Shown piece by piece: positions 8,902-17,031 of a stretch of 64,000 nt of DNA. The stretch is from Neobacillus sp. PS3-34 (lineage in GTDB: Bacteria > Bacillota > Bacilli > Bacillales > Cytobacillaceae): positions 2,634,501-2,698,500 of the forward strand of contig NZ_CP133267.1 in assembly GCF_030915465.1 (NCBI RefSeq), read 5' to 3'. The translations under genes and the position numbers were made by a program. Below the pieces are notes generated by a model. That model had not been told where the DNA came from and searched no databases. It was given only the letters and a program-made list of their open reading frames with translations. Each line of letters begins with the position of its first letter. Positions within the stretch are counted from its first letter, which is position 1.

Positions 8902-10062
8902 TTAGAATGCTTTGCCGTCATTCGCATTCAGCTGGGTTACTAGTCGATCCACAGCAGTTTGTCCAACCGCATTGGTATCAGAGATTTCTTTTACCTTGGT
9001 CATTTTATCATTCTTTGCTCCAGAGGCTGCGATGATAGGAGTGATGATGTCCGGAATGATATAATCAGCATCTCCTTGGTTTACATTCGCAGGCAGCTGG
9101 ACATGATTGGATACCCCATCAGGTGCTTTTCTTACGTAATCATGGACTTGAACAAGATGCTGCGTATTAACTGGCTTCGCGTCTCGCCCGTGATAAGAAA
9201 AGTTGTTAGTAGGGTCCCCGTCAGGTGCTGTTCTTACGTAATCATGGACTTGAACAAGATGCTGCGTATAAACTGGCTTCGCGTCTGGTCCGTGATAAGA
9301 AAAGTTGTTAGTAGGGTCCCCGTCAGGTGCTGTTCTTACATGAGCCTGTACATGCTGTAAATCGCTGCTATTTACCGCTCCTGATTGGGAAGATGGCAGG
9401 ACTGTATCGCTATTAGACAGCATATGACCATTTGGTGCAATATGATCTCCACCCGTCATAACATGGCCGTCGGTAAAGGCTGCATCATGGCCAAAAAAAT
9501 CGCCGCCAATATGCATTTTTAAGAATGGAAGGATAAAAGAAATTATGATGAGCGGAGCACTCCCCATTATTCCCAGTGCTGATGAGCTAGTATATCCCTG
9601 CCTGTATAGCCATACTAAAATGGCTCTTAAAACAAAGCATCCTATAAGGGCAACTGTTAAAGCTTCTAAAAAAACGGAGGTGGAAAAATAGGATGACAGC
9701 CACAAATAGGGCTCTGTGCTTATTTTGGCAATAATGCCCCCGGCTGACCCATAGATGAAAATTCCCGCTACAAACGGCTTCCAATTTTTTATAACAAATC
9801 CTATCCTCATTATAAAGAGTACAATCATGATAATTAAAATGATCGGTGCCAGGGGAGGAATAAGTGCCGATATTCCACCTAAAATCAGCATGTACATTAG
9901 CATAGTTTTAAGCAATCTAAACGAGGTTACCAAAAAGAAAATGACCATTCCAATTGCCGATATTACCGGATGAAAAAAACCAAGAAAAAGGATACTCGGA
10001 AATAAGATTAACGCGGCACGATGATGTGATGACTCTTTCTGTATCTGAATCCAGTCTTGCAT
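8902..10062 (-). CDS. Multi-span membrane protein with tandem 34-residue repeats
   Basis: About 386 residues. The first half (residues about 15-190) has several hydrophobic spans, such as AALILFPSILFLGFFHPVIS and ALTVALIGCFVLRAILVWLY. The second half is hydrophilic and histidine-rich, with two and a half copies of a 34-residue unit containing VHDYVRTAPDGDPTNNFSYH. The YVRTxPDGxPTNNFSY pattern resembles a motif I associate with bacterial surface and phage-linked proteins; this recall is not checked. The start at 10062 (MQDWIQIQKE) was chosen for GGAAG at good spacing over the upstream ATG at 10119. It is divergent from the WHH nuclease gene at 10348 and may be its partner; that link is inference. 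Confidence 0.65.
   Translation of the reverse strand: MQDWIQIQKESSHHRAALILFPSILFLGFFHPVISAIGMVIFFLVTSFRLLKTMLMYMLILGGISALIPPLAPIILIIMIVLFIMRIGFVIKNWKPFVAGIFIYGSAGGIIAKISTEPYLWLSSYFSTSVFLEALTVALIGCFVLRAILVWLYRQGYTSSSALGIMGSAPLIIISFILPFLKMHIGGDFFGHDAAFTDGHVMTGGDHIAPNGHMLSNSDTVLPSSQSGAVNSSDLQHVQAHVRTAPDGDPTNNFSYHGPDAKPVYTQHLVQVHDYVRTAPDGDPTNNFSYHGRDAKPVNTQHLVQVHDYVRKAPDGVSNHVQLPANVNQGDADYIIPDIITPIIAASGAKNDKMTKVKEISDTNAVGQTAVDRLVTQLNANDGKAF
9113..9356 (-). repeat. Coding tandem repeat, 102-bp unit
   Basis: Units at 9113-9214 and 9215-9316 are nearly identical, and a third partial unit starts at 9317. Each encodes 34 residues ending in the APDGDPTNNFSYHG segment. The high identity points to recent expansion. 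Confidence 0.85.
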
Positions 10063-10347
10063 TATTTGCTTCCTTTCTATGTGAAAAATAGGAAATAACA
10101 TAACTATAAAATTCATCATAAATCATCAATATTCCTCTAATAATTTCCTTTTTCGCACCACGGAATAATAGGGTCAGACCCCGACTCACGAATCAGATAA
10201 CATCTTGGTGGAGTTGATTCAGCCATTGTTCCGTTTATATGTAATTGCCTCCTCAATAAGTTCATTACTAATTCGACAAAAATAGATACTATTCCTTTAT
10301 TTTCCACTATAATGGTAGATATAACCTATTAAAGGGGAGAGTGTACA
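10063..10347. promoter_or_regulatory. Divergent promoter region of the membrane protein and WHH nuclease genes
   Basis: A -10 box TATAAT is seen at 10308-10313, about 35 bases before the plus-strand gene. The -35 region is weak. A short GGGTCAGACCCC inverted repeat at 10171-10182 belongs to a small palindrome family seen in other gaps. Confidence 0.4.
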
Positions 10348-11339
10348 GTGGGGTTAATAAGAGATTTCAGTCGTTTAGCGGGAAAAGCAACCGGCATCGT
10401 GATGGGTGGCCCCATACAGGTAATTGGAGAATTAACCGGGATTGAGGTCATTGAGGAAATTGGAATAGGAGTACGAAAGGCTTCTGAATTTACGGGTGAC
10501 ACGTTTGGACAAGCAGCCAGCGGAGTCGTCGATACGGTTTCTGGAATCATTAAGGATAATCCTGAACAAAGGGATAAAGGATTAGGGGATATGGGTGGTG
10601 CAGTTGGCCGGACCGCTAAAGGTGTGTTTTATTCTGCCAAGAATATAATCCATAATGGGGGAGAAGTCATTGGTGGCATTGTAGATGGAGACACCGACCG
10701 GCTCAAAAAAGGAGCTACTTCCATTGTTAAAAGCGTCGCAGTTGGAGCGATTGCAATTGGGGTAGTGGATCTTATCGATGGAATAGATGTAGCAGAAGCG
10801 GCAGATGGAGTGGACCTAACGGATGCTCATGACGGAATGGATATGGCGGACCACCATGTATCCTATACAGAGGATGCAGCAAACCATGGCAACTATGACC
10901 ATTCCGATCTAGTCGAACACATACATACTCGAAATGAAGGCTTAGCAGGAACAGTTGACCCTGATACTGGAGTTCAATTTGAAGAAAAAGTGGTTGAGCT
11001 CCCTGATGGTCATGAGATATCTGGGGTATTTCCAGAATTTAATGTAGAGTACGAAGTAGAATTGGCCAAAGCCTGTACCTGCAAAGTGACTATGTTCAAT
11101 TTTCCTATGCCAATCATGACCTGTATGAAGCAATACAGTCTGACCCCAATTTAGCCGATGACTTAGGATTAAGCCACGAAGATATGATCGGCTTGGCTCA
11201 TGGAGATACACCAGAGGGATTTACTTGGCACCACAATGAAGAGCCTGGTTTGCTGCAGCTGGTTCATCAAGATGAACATGCTCATACTGCTCACACTGGT
11301 GGAAGAGAATTATGGGGCGGTGGCAGCGAGTACCGTTAA
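10348..11339 (+). CDS. HNH/EndoVII-type (WHH) nuclease-domain protein, frameshifted
   Basis: About 330 residues after repair. The N-terminal part is glycine-rich and hydrophobic (GRTAKGVFYSAKNIIHNGGE, SIVKSVAVGAIAIGVVDLID), then a histidine- and aspartate-rich linker. The in-frame product stops at 11154. One base missing from a CC pair at 11072-11073 (CCC expected) restores ALYLQSDYVQFSYANHDLYE and the nuclease core GFTWHHNEEPGLLQLV, then HTGGRELWGGGSEYR, ending at 11339. WHH is the catalytic signature of a toxin-associated HNH/EndoVII nuclease group known from polymorphic toxin systems. The N-terminal region may mediate export or membrane crossing. No immunity gene is recognised downstream; the divergent membrane gene is the only close neighbour. 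Confidence 0.78.
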
Positions 11340-11355
11340 CTCTTTTGAATAGAGT

Positions 11356-11390
11356 AATAGCTTCTCCACTTGGGGAAGCTATTTCATTTT
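11356..11390 (+). terminator. Terminator after the WHH nuclease gene
   Basis: AATAGCTTCTCC and GGGGAAGCTATT form a stem, followed by TCATTTTCTT. It starts 17 bases after the repaired stop codon at 11337, which supports the longer reading frame. Confidence 0.75.
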
Positions 11391-11455
11391 CTTGCATAAC
11401 TGCCTTTTAGGAACGGTGTCAAGAATGGTGTGCAGAGTGTGTTTTGAGGAGTCTA

Positions 11456-11494
11456 TCACCAAGGATAATTCTGTCCTTGGTGACAGGCTCTTTT
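11456..11494 (+). terminator. Second hairpin with weak T tail
   Basis: A perfect 10-bp stem TCACCAAGGA/TCCTTGGTGA with an 8-base loop, then CAGGCTCTTTT. It may be a backup terminator or a diverged member of the hairpin B family. Confidence 0.5.
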
Positions 11495-11523
11495 AAATCG
11501 GGTGCCTGTCACGCCTCGGATTT

Positions 11524-11571
11524 AAAATCCCACGAGTGGTACGCCTTTCTTTACCTACCACTCGCGGGATT
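11524..11571. repeat. Second copy of the long palindrome
   Basis: AAAATCCCACGAGTGGTACG pairs with CTACCACTCGCGGGATTA around a disturbed centre. It matches 156-201 in sequence and in its position downstream of a CoiA-like 3' end. Confidence 0.75.
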
Positions 11572-11678
11572 ATTTGTGTCTGTCTTCAATTTGTATGCTC
11601 ATACCTGTTCTGCCTTGATTGATTTTTAAGTAAAGGGACATTCCATAAATAAGAGGTTTGTATAAAAAGGCAATAAAA

Positions 11679-11712
11679 ATAGGCAAAGAGATATGAACAG
11701 CTCTTTGCTTAT
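11679..11712 (-). terminator. Terminator of the CoiA-like gene
   Basis: ATAGGCAAAGAG and CTCTTTGCTTAT form the stem, and T follows on the minus strand. It is the counterpart of the hairpin at 301-339. Confidence 0.65.
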
Positions 11713-11846
11713 CTATTTGACAGTATTAATACCACATAGAACTTAGTTAAAAGATTTTAGAACGATTTGAAATTATCTCCATTTTCTCTGTTTTCTCTTT
11801 TAATAAGTGCGCCTTCGATTATCCTAAAATAACTCCTTATATTGAC

Positions 11847-13145
11847 TCATAATTCATCTAATAATCTTTTTAACTCCGTATATGTGGTTACATTGTTTTC
11901 CTCAACTATATCCCAGACCAGATGCGAATTGCCGACTCCTACTCTTCGTAGCATATAGTTTGTCCAAAGATCCATTTGCTGGGATTGTGTCAACCCAATT
12001 CTTGCTCTTAATTGTGTCTTTAAGTCAGTATATGATAGGGTTCTCGAATGTGGGGAATATGATAGTTTGTCGTGTTGGAGGCGTTCTTTTATTAGATTCT
12101 TTATTTCTTGTATCCGTTCTTCTTTTGCTGCTTTCAGTCTTTTCAATTCCTTTAAGCGATCTTCCTCTTCTTGGTTTTGACGAGCAGCTTCTTCAACAAG
12201 CTTTTTTAATAGTGCTTCATTATTTTTTATAAAATCCTCCCGCTGCAACTCATCCTGAAGGAGATTACTTAAAGCGAATTCTTTATTAACCTTTAAGGCA
12301 TCAGCAAAAGGAATCTCGTAACCCTGATTCAATAAAAAAGAACGGTAAGGTTTTATATCTCTGTCACTAAGGAATCTTTGTACTTTAACCGAAATACGAT
12401 CATCAATCGAGTAGATGTAATACATGCTTTTTACATCGATTTTAAATTCTTTCATATACGGTATATAGTTATAAGAATCAAAGAATGATAGATCAGTAGC
12501 TATATCACTCAGGCTTGCTTCCCATTTCAAATCCTCTTCCGTTTTTAAAGCAATAACGGCCTCTGCATCCCACAGTACGATAGCATGCTTCTCCTTCTCG
12601 ACCACTAACTCTTTATTCTCAATAAACCATATGGGCTGCATTCCATGTTCAAGAAAATGATGATGCCGCTGAACAATCCTTTTTGCCAGCCTTTCATCCC
12701 CAGAGGAATGAACATTCGTTACAATGGAAATGGCAAACTCCTTATCGCTTACTTGCACCCAAATATCAGGGAATTCAAGTAAATCGGGTTTGGCCTTGTA
12801 CCCATGCTCTACTTGAACATCAGTCCTCAAACGAGATTGGATAAGAAGCTCATCTAGGACAATGCTAACCATAGCAGGATGCTTTTCTGTTTCTCTTTCC
12901 ACTTGTTTTGAATATTTTTTTTCTGCTTTATCAACCGTTTTAGATTCTTCGCAAGCCTCTGAGTGTAAATGGGAAAAATGCAAAATAACGGTTTCCCCCG
13001 ATTTTACAATTAACTTCGCTTCACAATAAGGGCATTTGAACAGTCCCTTATCAGCTAACTTCTTAAGATTTGCGACTTCGTCCTTACTAGCCGAATTCGG
13101 CAGAGAAAATTGGATCTTTTCTACAACATGAATGGCGTCCCTCAT
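11847..13145 (-). CDS. CoiA-like competence/nuclease-family protein
   Basis: A 432-residue protein. Near the N-terminus, FKCPYCEAKLIVKSGETVIL followed by HFSH matches the zinc-binding head of the competence protein CoiA family. The KPDLLEFPDIWVQVSDKEFA region (about 120-140) sits where CoiA has its nuclease-like domain; its acidic residues are compatible but not fully canonical. Residues about 310-360 form a charged coiled coil (EEEDRLKELKRLKAAKEER). CoiA acts in processing incoming DNA during transformation; this protein is longer than classical CoiA and may be a diverged relative. It starts at 13145 behind AGGAGGGAATGAT. A decayed copy of its last quarter lies at 473-815. Confidence 0.7.
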   Translation of the reverse strand: MRDAIHVVEKIQFSLPNSASKDEVANLKKLADKGLFKCPYCEAKLIVKSGETVILHFSHLHSEACEESKTVDKAEKKYSKQVERETEKHPAMVSIVLDELLIQSRLRTDVQVEHGYKAKPDLLEFPDIWVQVSDKEFAISIVTNVHSSGDERLAKRIVQRHHHFLEHGMQPIWFIENKELVVEKEKHAIVLWDAEAVIALKTEEDLKWEASLSDIATDLSFFDSYNYIPYMKEFKIDVKSMYYIYSIDDRISVKVQRFLSDRDIKPYRSFLLNQGYEIPFADALKVNKEFALSNLLQDELQREDFIKNNEALLKKLVEEAARQNQEEEDRLKELKRLKAAKEERIQEIKNLIKERLQHDKLSYSPHSRTLSYTDLKTQLRARIGLTQSQQMDLWTNYMLRRVGVGNSHLVWDIVEENNVTTYTELKRLLDEL

Positions 13146-13295
13146 ATCATTCCCTCCTATAAATCTATCATACTAGAAAAATAGTATTATTTGTAAAAAT
13201 ATAGATTAAATTGGAAGTGAGGACAAACCCTTTTATTTAGGCAATACAATAGTTCAGCCTCTAGGGCGTGTTGTGAGCGTGCCGCTATCACGCAT

Positions 13296-13425
13296 TGAAT
13301 TTTGTCAAAAAATAGTTAATCAAACGTTTGATTGAATGGGTGCAAAGGCTTAGTATGAATGGATTTAAAGAATGTCGAAAGAGTGACAGGCACCTTCCAG
13401 AGAAATGGAAGGTGCCTGTCACTCT
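13296..13425. repeat. Composite intergenic repeat: palindrome A plus hairpin B
   Basis: Palindrome AATCAAACGTTTGATT at 13318-13333, a spacer TGGGTGCAAAGGCTTAGTAT and onward, then a hairpin at 13380-13425 built from GTGACAGGCACCTTCCA and TGGAAGGTGCCTGTCAC with AGA and TCT extensions. It abuts the minus-strand gene ending at 13426 and should terminate it. Confidence 0.9.
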
Positions 13426-14469
13426 TTATTTATCATATAATATTAAATTAGAAACCTGAGTGGGTATATTCATTACCTTTATCGATTTACCGTCTTTATC
13501 TAATAGTTCCAGTTTGTTGTTTAAATTGTCCACGGAAACGAATCGATTTTTAATATAAGCTAATTTCTCAGTTAAATTCTTTGAGGTAAAGGTGTTGATT
13601 AGTTTATTTTCGTCGACATCGATAATAGATATTTTATTGCCTTTCTGGGCTACTTCAGAATAATTGGTTACCGCTATCAGCTTATTACTCATCGGGACGA
13701 TATCTCCAACCATCATCTCTGTATAGTTTAAGTTATCCACCTTTTCGAGAGTTTGGGGATCGAACATAGCCAATGTGGATTGATTGGCAGGAGCTTGCAG
13801 CCCCATGATTAATTTATGATTAAATAAGAGCAAATTATTGATTCCAAGATTTTCTTTTGAAATCGCTCTCGTCGTAATTTTTCCTTTTAGTGAAACCTTT
13901 GTGAGCTTTGGATATTGAGAATCAGCCGTTAATTTTAAACTATTAAAATAGATATCATTCCCATCAAAAACAGCATTACTTATTAAGCCGCCATCAGGTA
14001 TCATAAATAATTTTTTCGATTGGTTATTTTTATCAATTTTATAAACAGACGGAGTTGTTCCATCCTCTTCGCAAAGTACATACGCATTTCCATTTTTAAA
14101 GAAGACAAAGTGTGGTTTTACGCCTACCTTAACGGTTGATTGTTTATTTCTTGAAAGATCATAGATGATCACTTTATCTTCCGGAACGGTCATGTCCGGT
14201 TTATAGTTGAGTGGAATGTATACTTTATTCTTATAATCTGTGTAAATTCTGTCCGTCCACCCGGTTGTCATTTGTTTTGATTTCTCTGATTTTAGAGAAG
14301 ATGGATTGGCTAGGGAAAGACTATACTTTCCGTTTGAATAGGTGCCGTAAATAATGTTGGAGTCCTTTAATTTAAAAGCAGAGGCAGATTGATGCTGGTA
14401 GGTAAAATAGATGACTAAAACAGCTATTGGTATAAGTACGATATACAATAATTTCTTCTTCCAAAACAT
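13426..14469 (-). CDS. Membrane-anchored beta-propeller-like protein
   Basis: About 347 residues. It starts MFWKKKLLYIVLIPIAVLVI, a membrane anchor or uncleaved signal, followed by an outside domain of repeated short strands such as DRIYTDYKNKVYIPLN, NAVFDGNDIYFNSLKL and NNKLELLDKDGKSIKVMNIP. The repeats of value-reporting strands (KVIIYDL, ISIIDVDENKLI) are typical of YVTN/WD40-like propellers. The start at 14469 follows GGAGTGATTGTG; an in-frame GTG at 14478 lies too near the binding site. It probably acts as an extracytoplasmic sensor or binding protein. No operon partner is present. Confidence 0.6.
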   Translation of the reverse strand: MFWKKKLLYIVLIPIAVLVIYFTYQHQSASAFKLKDSNIIYGTYSNGKYSLSLANPSSLKSEKSKQMTTGWTDRIYTDYKNKVYIPLNYKPDMTVPEDKVIIYDLSRNKQSTVKVGVKPHFVFFKNGNAYVLCEEDGTTPSVYKIDKNNQSKKLFMIPDGGLISNAVFDGNDIYFNSLKLTADSQYPKLTKVSLKGKITTRAISKENLGINNLLLFNHKLIMGLQAPANQSTLAMFDPQTLEKVDNLNYTEMMVGDIVPMSNKLIAVTNYSEVAQKGNKISIIDVDENKLINTFTSKNLTEKLAYIKNRFVSVDNLNNKLELLDKDGKSIKVMNIPTQVSNLILYDK

Positions 14470-14525
14470 CACAATCACTCCATTGTGGGTATAAGGGGAA
14501 AATCCCTTATACCCATTGCTATTTT

Positions 14526-14642
14526 CTAATTTAAAGCGGCCATTTCAGCATCGTCCAGGTTCCATTTCTTTTTAAACTGTTCTTTTGTTGCTTTCCCTTC
14601 CTTAATCAGCCCACTTAAGTACTGATCTAGTCCTTCTATTCC
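14526..14642 (-). pseudogene. Tail fragment of an unknown gene
   Basis: An open frame without a start reads LDQYLSGLIKEGKATKEQFK and ends NLDDAEMAALN before TAG. It looks coding but opens directly after a stop codon. It is probably the remnant of a larger gene; family unknown. Confidence 0.4.
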
Positions 14643-14666
14643 TTAATTTTACAAAATTAACACAAC

Positions 14667-14783
14667 ATGGTGCAAGGTTCCAATGGCTCAACAAATAAAA
14701 TCATGATTTCAGAGAAGACCATGTTTGGTGATCCGATACAGCCACCAACTAATAAAGACATGCAAATCAATCTCAAAGCATAA
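14667..14783 (+). pseudogene. Tail fragment of an unknown gene
   Basis: A 38-codon frame (MVQGSNGSTNKIMISEKTMF onward, ending NKDMQINLKA) with coding-like composition but no ribosome binding site and a stop just upstream. It runs directly into the repeat at 14790. Probably gene debris. Confidence 0.3.
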
Positions 14784-14789
14784 CGTGCC

Positions 14790-14909
14790 TAAATTTGTCG
14801 GAAAATAGTTAATCAAACGTTTGATTGAATGGGTGTAAAGGCTTGGTACATAAGGTTTTGAGTGGGTGACAGGCACCTTCCATGTAATTGGAAGGTGCCT
14901 GTCACTCTT
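14790..14909. repeat. Composite intergenic repeat: palindrome A plus hairpin B
   Basis: Palindrome at 14811-14826 and hairpin at 14866-14905 (GTGACAGGCACCTTCCA...TGGAAGGTGCCTGTCAC), then TCTTTT. It lies directly after the minus-strand gene ending at 14910 and should terminate it. Confidence 0.9.
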
Positions 14910-15683
14910 TTAAAACCCCAATTCAAACAACTCCTCAAAATAGAATTCCATAAACTTGCTGTCGAGGATTCCGTAAAAATAGGCAATCGGTTTTTTGATG
15001 AGGCTTTTTGACTTTAGCTTGCCGATCAGCTGTTTGAAGGACTGAATGGCGACGTCCAGAACTCGGTCGGTTTCTTTTTCGCGATTATTTCGATATGCAG
15101 CGATTTGTGTCATCCTCCAATATTCTTCAATGGTTTTCGCCTCAGGAAAGAAGTACTTCACCAATTGGATAAAGGGCTGTGGTACACGATCACTTGTAAA
15201 AGTATGATCCAGATTGTACGGTCCCTCCTTACGTTTAGTTATCTCTTGTTTATTAGTTTTAGAAAGATTACTAGTTTCATTAGGGTGGTTCACTTTTTCC
15301 TGTTTAGGTGGTTCATTAGCAGGAAAATGATTAAATAAATAAAGATTGCTTGATTGAGAGCCGTTCTTCCGTTCGGTTTCATGGACGGTGATGATTCCTA
15401 GCTTCTGTGCTTTGATGATCATTCGTTTAAACGTGGAGCGGGAGATACCATGATCGTGATATTCCTCATGAATCGCTTTTAACATCGTTCCGATTTTTGC
15501 ATTGCACACTCCAGGGATTTTGGCAGAAAAACGAACCAGCCGCTTTAAGCCAACTAACTCGCCTTTTGAAAACTTCTTTTTATATTCAACTAACCACATC
15601 TCCATATGGCTATTAAATTCCTTAAGACTAGTAAATTGTGAATATTGTTCGAACCCTTCGATTTTGCCTGACTTTAAATTCAT
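14910..15683 (-). CDS. Helix-turn-helix domain protein
   Basis: A 257-residue basic protein. Residues about 40-110 (GLKRLVRFSAKIPGVCNAKI, then HGISRSTFKRMIIKAQKLGI) look like a winged helix in which ISRSTFKRMI is the recognition helix. The middle is a polar linker, and the C-terminal half is helical (PFIQLVKYFFPEAKTIEEYW). I associate this type with Bacillus proteins resembling plasmid or phage replication factors, but the exact family is not identified. It stands alone. The first 24 or so codons and the upstream region are duplicated at 18612-18773, on the far side of the opuF operon. Confidence 0.6.
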   Translation of the reverse strand: MNLKSGKIEGFEQYSQFTSLKEFNSHMEMWLVEYKKKFSKGELVGLKRLVRFSAKIPGVCNAKIGTMLKAIHEEYHDHGISRSTFKRMIIKAQKLGIITVHETERKNGSQSSNLYLFNHFPANEPPKQEKVNHPNETSNLSKTNKQEITKRKEGPYNLDHTFTSDRVPQPFIQLVKYFFPEAKTIEEYWRMTQIAAYRNNREKETDRVLDVAIQSFKQLIGKLKSKSLIKKPIAYFYGILDSKFMEFYFEELFELGF

Positions 15684-15772
15684 TTAAATGCACCACCCTT
15701 TCACCTCCTATATATAAAAGAGAAGAGGAAAAGGGCAGGGTGGAAGGCGGATTTTTGTTACAGAATAGTGAA
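15611..15772. repeat. Left 162-bp direct repeat flanking opuF
   Basis: It covers the start of the helix-turn-helix gene, its CACCACCCTTTCACCTC binding-site region and about 80 bases upstream. It is about 95 percent identical by eye to 18612-18773. Confidence 0.9.
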
Positions 15773-15782
15773 CGTTGAGAGT

Positions 15783-15922
15783 GTCACTCCCCGGATTTTG
15801 TCAGATAATCGTTAATCAAACGTTTGATTGAATTGGTACAAAAGCTTGGTATAAAAGGATTTAAAGAATATCGAAAGAGCGAGTGACAGGCACCTTCCAG
15901 GGAATTGGAAGGTGCCTGTCAC
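15783..15922. repeat. Composite intergenic repeat: palindrome A plus hairpin B
   Basis: Left flank GTGTCACTCCCCGGATTTTG, palindrome at 15814-15829 and hairpin at 15883-15922. Here it lies between a divergent gene pair, so it is not simply a terminator for either. Confidence 0.9.
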
Positions 15923-16083
15923 CCAAATTTGTTATGAAGCCTTTAATATGTTCATTACCTCATGCTCCGTATTATTTAGCATATATTTTAGTGAGAAGGT
16001 TTTTAAAACAAGTTTGTTGGATTAGTTTTCCACAAGTGGATTTTGGGAAAAATAAGACTGTTATGAAATGAAGGGGTGAAGTG

Positions 16084-17031
16084 ATGATAAGTTTTGAAAA
16101 TGTATCAAAGAGGTATCCTGATGGTACATATGCTGTTAAGAATTTTGATTTACATATAAAAGAAGGAGAATTCCTTGTCCTGATTGGCCCGAGTGGATCT
16201 GGTAAAACGACGACACTAAAAATGATTAATAGATTAATCCCCATTTCGGATGGCACAATCAAAATTCAAGACAAAAAAATCAGTGAGTATGATATCCACG
16301 AATTGCGGTGGGAAATCGGATATGTTCTCCAGCAAATCGCTTTATTTCCTCATATGACGATTGAAGAGAATATTGCAGTTGTTCCGGAAATGAAAAAATG
16401 GGAAAGCGGGAAAATTGATAAACGAATTGATGAGTTATTGGAAATGGTTGGTCTTGAGCCGAAAACCTACCGAAAAAGAAAGCCATCTGAGCTATCCGGC
16501 GGGCAGCAGCAAAGAATCGGAGTTGCAAGGGCTTTAGCTGCCAACCCTGCGATTATCTTAATGGATGAACCTTTCAGCGCACTGGACCCGATCAGCAGGG
16601 AAAAACTGCAGGACGATCTTTTGGAGCTGCAAACAAAAATCAATAAGACCATTGTGTTTGTCACCCACGATATGAAGGAAGCTTTAAAGCTAGGAGAAAG
16701 AATTTGTGTGATGAAGGATGGTGAAGTGGTACAAACCGGGACGCCGAATGAGATTCTTTACCAGCCTGTTAATGATTTTGTACGTGAATTTGTGGGAATA
16801 GAACAGACACTTGCTGCAGAAAGGGTAAACGTGATGGAAGGAATAAAGCCCTTGAATGCTGGCGGGACAATGAATGCTCCTGTTATTTCCTCCGGTGCTT
16901 CCCTGACCGAAATTCTTGCCTTGCTTAGCGAGCATGATCAGCTTGCAGTAAAAGAAAAAGGGACGATTGTCGGCATCATCGATCGGCAGGCAGTCATAAG
17001 TCTATTGTCCCGTCAGATGGAGGTGAGATAA
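16084..17031 (+). CDS. opuFA: Osmoprotectant ABC transporter ATPase (OpuF/OpuC type)
   Basis: ATP-binding subunit of a quaternary-amine (betaine/choline class) importer, about 315 residues. It shows Walker A GPSGSGKTTTLKMINRL, the Q-loop in VLQQIALFPH, signature LSGGQQQRIGVARAL, Walker B IILMDEPFSALDP and the switch histidine in VFVTHDMKEAL. The C-terminal 60 residues contain a CBS-like segment (VSSGASLTEILALLSEHDQL region), as in OpuC-type ATPases. GTG at 16081 and ATG at 16084 are both possible; the ATG is preferred behind AAGGGGTGAAGTG. The next gene starts directly after the stop, so the two are one operon. Expected to be induced by high osmolarity; no regulatory site was identified. Confidence 0.9.
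   Translation: MISFENVSKRYPDGTYAVKNFDLHIKEGEFLVLIGPSGSGKTTTLKMINRLIPISDGTIKIQDKKISEYDIHELRWEIGYVLQQIALFPHMTIEENIAVVPEMKKWESGKIDKRIDELLEMVGLEPKTYRKRKPSELSGGQQQRIGVARALAANPAIILMDEPFSALDPISREKLQDDLLELQTKINKTIVFVTHDMKEALKLGERICVMKDGEVVQTGTPNEILYQPVNDFVREFVGIEQTLAAERVNVMEGIKPLNAGGTMNAPVISSGASLTEILALLSEHDQLAVKEKGTIVGIIDRQAVISLLSRQMEVR

Noticed and set aside
8959..9360. 133-codon plus-strand frame with repeats
   Set aside because: It is the antisense of the 102-bp coding repeats. The minus-strand gene has membrane spans and a start.
15883..15922. Hairpin B here as a riboswitch or attenuator for opuF
   Set aside because: The same hairpin occurs unchanged after unrelated genes, so a ligand-specific role is unlikely. 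It also lies about 160 bases upstream with no competing structure seen.
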